DNA from: Nitrososphaeraceae archaeon
GTDB taxonomy: Archaea > Thermoproteota > Nitrososphaeria > Nitrososphaerales > Nitrososphaeraceae
Assembly (NCBI GenBank): GCA_025937665.1
Contig: JAICQW010000123.1
Location: forward strand, 1 to 5,503
Direction of reading: 5' to 3'
Length of the DNA stretch: 5,503 nucleotides
Shown in pieces: positions 4,585 to 5,503 of this stretch (position 1 is its first letter; each line of letters starts with the position of its first letter). The translations under genes were made by a program, and so were the position numbers. The notes beneath the pieces were generated by a model. The model was not told the origin of the DNA, did not search any database, and saw only the letters and a program-made list of their open reading frames with translations.

Positions 4585-5503
4585 ATTTGGGTTCTAGAGT
4601 TACGCCGCAAGAATTAGGACCTGCTTCCAAATCAGGCATTTGCATGTCATCAAAAGGCAGTATTCTTTTGTTGATTTCAATAATTGTCTTGTAGTTCATT
4701 GGTCTTGATGGCAAAGTATCGGTAACCTGATTAACAAATTCATCCTCATTCATAGAGAGTAGTTTTATTTTTTTCTTCAATAAACCGATTGTTTCAGATA
4801 TAGGTTCTGCATGCTTTAGTGCAATTGAAGTTGCATTAAAGTGAGCAGGGAGAATTACGGTATTTTCTGGCAAATTGACTATTTTTTGGTGATAAGTTTG
4901 GTATAGCAACGCAGCATATTTCTTGGCTTCTTCTCTCAGGTCAGGTCTTCCTACACTGTCGACAAATAAGGTATCTCCAGTGAATAAATATGAAATTTTA
5001 GAGTTGTCTTCTGTAGTTTTACTTGCATCAGAACTATTCGCATACTTTAACAAAAAGGACATACTACCGTTTGTGTGGCCTGGTGTGTGAATGGCTTCGA
5101 GTGAAATTTTCGGTGAAATTTCTACATTATCTCCGTTATTTAGATAATGGGTTTTGATTTCTGTATTTTCACTATTGTATTCTTCCAAAGAGCTAAAGCA
5201 TGCCAGAGCTTTAACATTTTCTTTTTCAACTAATGTTCTGGTTAACTTTGCTACTCCCGAAACATGATCGGCATGTTGATGTGTGTCAATTACCTTTATT
5301 ATTTTCAGCCCATTTTCCCTGGCAACACTCAGAAAAGCCTCATAAATTTCGCGACTTGGGTCGATGGCTGCAGCAGTATTATCTTCTTTTGAGGATACTA
5401 TATATCCCATACATCCTTTTGAGATTCTTCTTATCTGCCAGATTCTAAATGGAGCATCAATTGCAACCGGAACTTCGGCAACATCGTAGACCTTATTCCA
5501 GCC
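4583..5503 (-). CDS. Metallo-beta-lactamase-fold persulfide dioxygenase-like protein, 5' end outside the window
   Basis: The frame is open from the window edge (306 codons visible), although an internal ATG occurs at 5410. Residues encoded upstream of that ATG, such as FRIWQIRRISKGC, run smoothly into the conserved GCMGYIV opening of the domain. The true start therefore lies beyond 5503. In window numbering the metal motif is H75-x-H77-x-D79-H80 (THQHADH), followed by TPGH at H143, FTGD at D177 and LPAH at H221. The segment VGRPDL after FTGDTLFVDS resembles persulfide dioxygenases of the Blh/CstB group, which oxidise glutathione- or CoA-type persulfides to sulfite with one iron. The C-terminus GPNSCGV is also usual for the group, so the 3' end looks intact. 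The first visible residues, GWNKVYDVAEVPV, look like a rhodanese domain end, suggesting a rhodanese-MBL fusion. A glyoxalase-II-like hydrolase is the main alternative. Confidence 0.85.
   Translation of the reverse strand, partial: GWNKVYDVAEVPVAIDAPFRIWQIRRISKGCMGYIVSSKEDNTAAAIDPSREIYEAFLSVARENGLKIIKVIDTHQHADHVSGVAKLTRTLVEKENVKALACFSSLEEYNSENTEIKTHYLNNGDNVEISPKISLEAIHTPGHTNGSMSFLLKYANSSDASKTTEDNSKISYLFTGDTLFVDSVGRPDLREEAKKYAALLYQTYHQKIVNLPENTVILPAHFNATSIALKHAEPISETIGLLKKKIKLLSMNEDEFVNQVTDTLPSRPMNYKTIIEINKRILPFDDMQMPDLEAGPNSCGVTLEPK

Noticed and set aside
5233..5448. Open + strand frame of 71 codons
   Set aside because: It is antisense to the metallo-beta-lactamase gene, covering its HxHxDH motif, and has no features of its own.

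Overview
The window is AT-rich, has leaderless-type archaeal promoters (TATA-like boxes about 25-30 nt before start codons, mostly without a Shine-Dalgarno site), and encodes proteins that look most like those of soil-type ammonia-oxidising archaea (Nitrososphaeria, for example Nitrososphaera or Nitrosocosmicus). That placement is an inference from protein character and promoter style; no rRNA or other marker gene is present.

Layout. Bases 1-285 hold the C-terminal end of an uncharacterised + strand gene. Two small - strand genes follow: a PPOX-type F420/flavin-dependent oxidoreductase (441-818) and a small dimeric-barrel-like protein (982-1284). A 290-base divergent spacer separates them from the + strand gene at 1575-2561. 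That gene is an unusual fusion of a phosphosulfolactate synthase (ComA)-like TIM barrel to a C-terminal winged helix-turn-helix. A 610-base spacer (2562-3171) carries promoter-like palindromes, a possible 37-residue membrane protein and a perfect 10-bp hairpin. It leads to a secreted sulfonate/nitrate/taurine-type ABC substrate-binding protein (3172-4338). Overlapping that stop codon is a decayed rhodanese (3-mercaptopyruvate/thiosulfate sulfurtransferase) gene with two single-base frameshifts and a missing 3' part (4335-4584). It runs head-on into a - strand metallo-beta-lactamase-fold, persulfide-dioxygenase-like gene (4583 to the right edge). That reading frame stays open to the window edge, so the gene is partial and probably has an upstream rhodanese-like part.

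How the parts fit. Four adjacent items point to sulfur: a sulfonate-biosynthesis enzyme fold recast as a DNA-binding protein, a sulfonate-type binding protein, a sulfurtransferase remnant and a persulfide-dioxygenase-like enzyme. My working hypothesis is a small organosulfur/sulfane-sulfur locus whose regulator is the ComA-wHTH fusion. An 11-bp sequence just before the fusion gene's start recurs, inverted, in the promoter region of the binding-protein gene, which makes it a candidate operator. No ABC permease or ATPase gene lies in the window, so the binding protein is locally an orphan. The ligand, the operator and the operon are all inferences from sequence.
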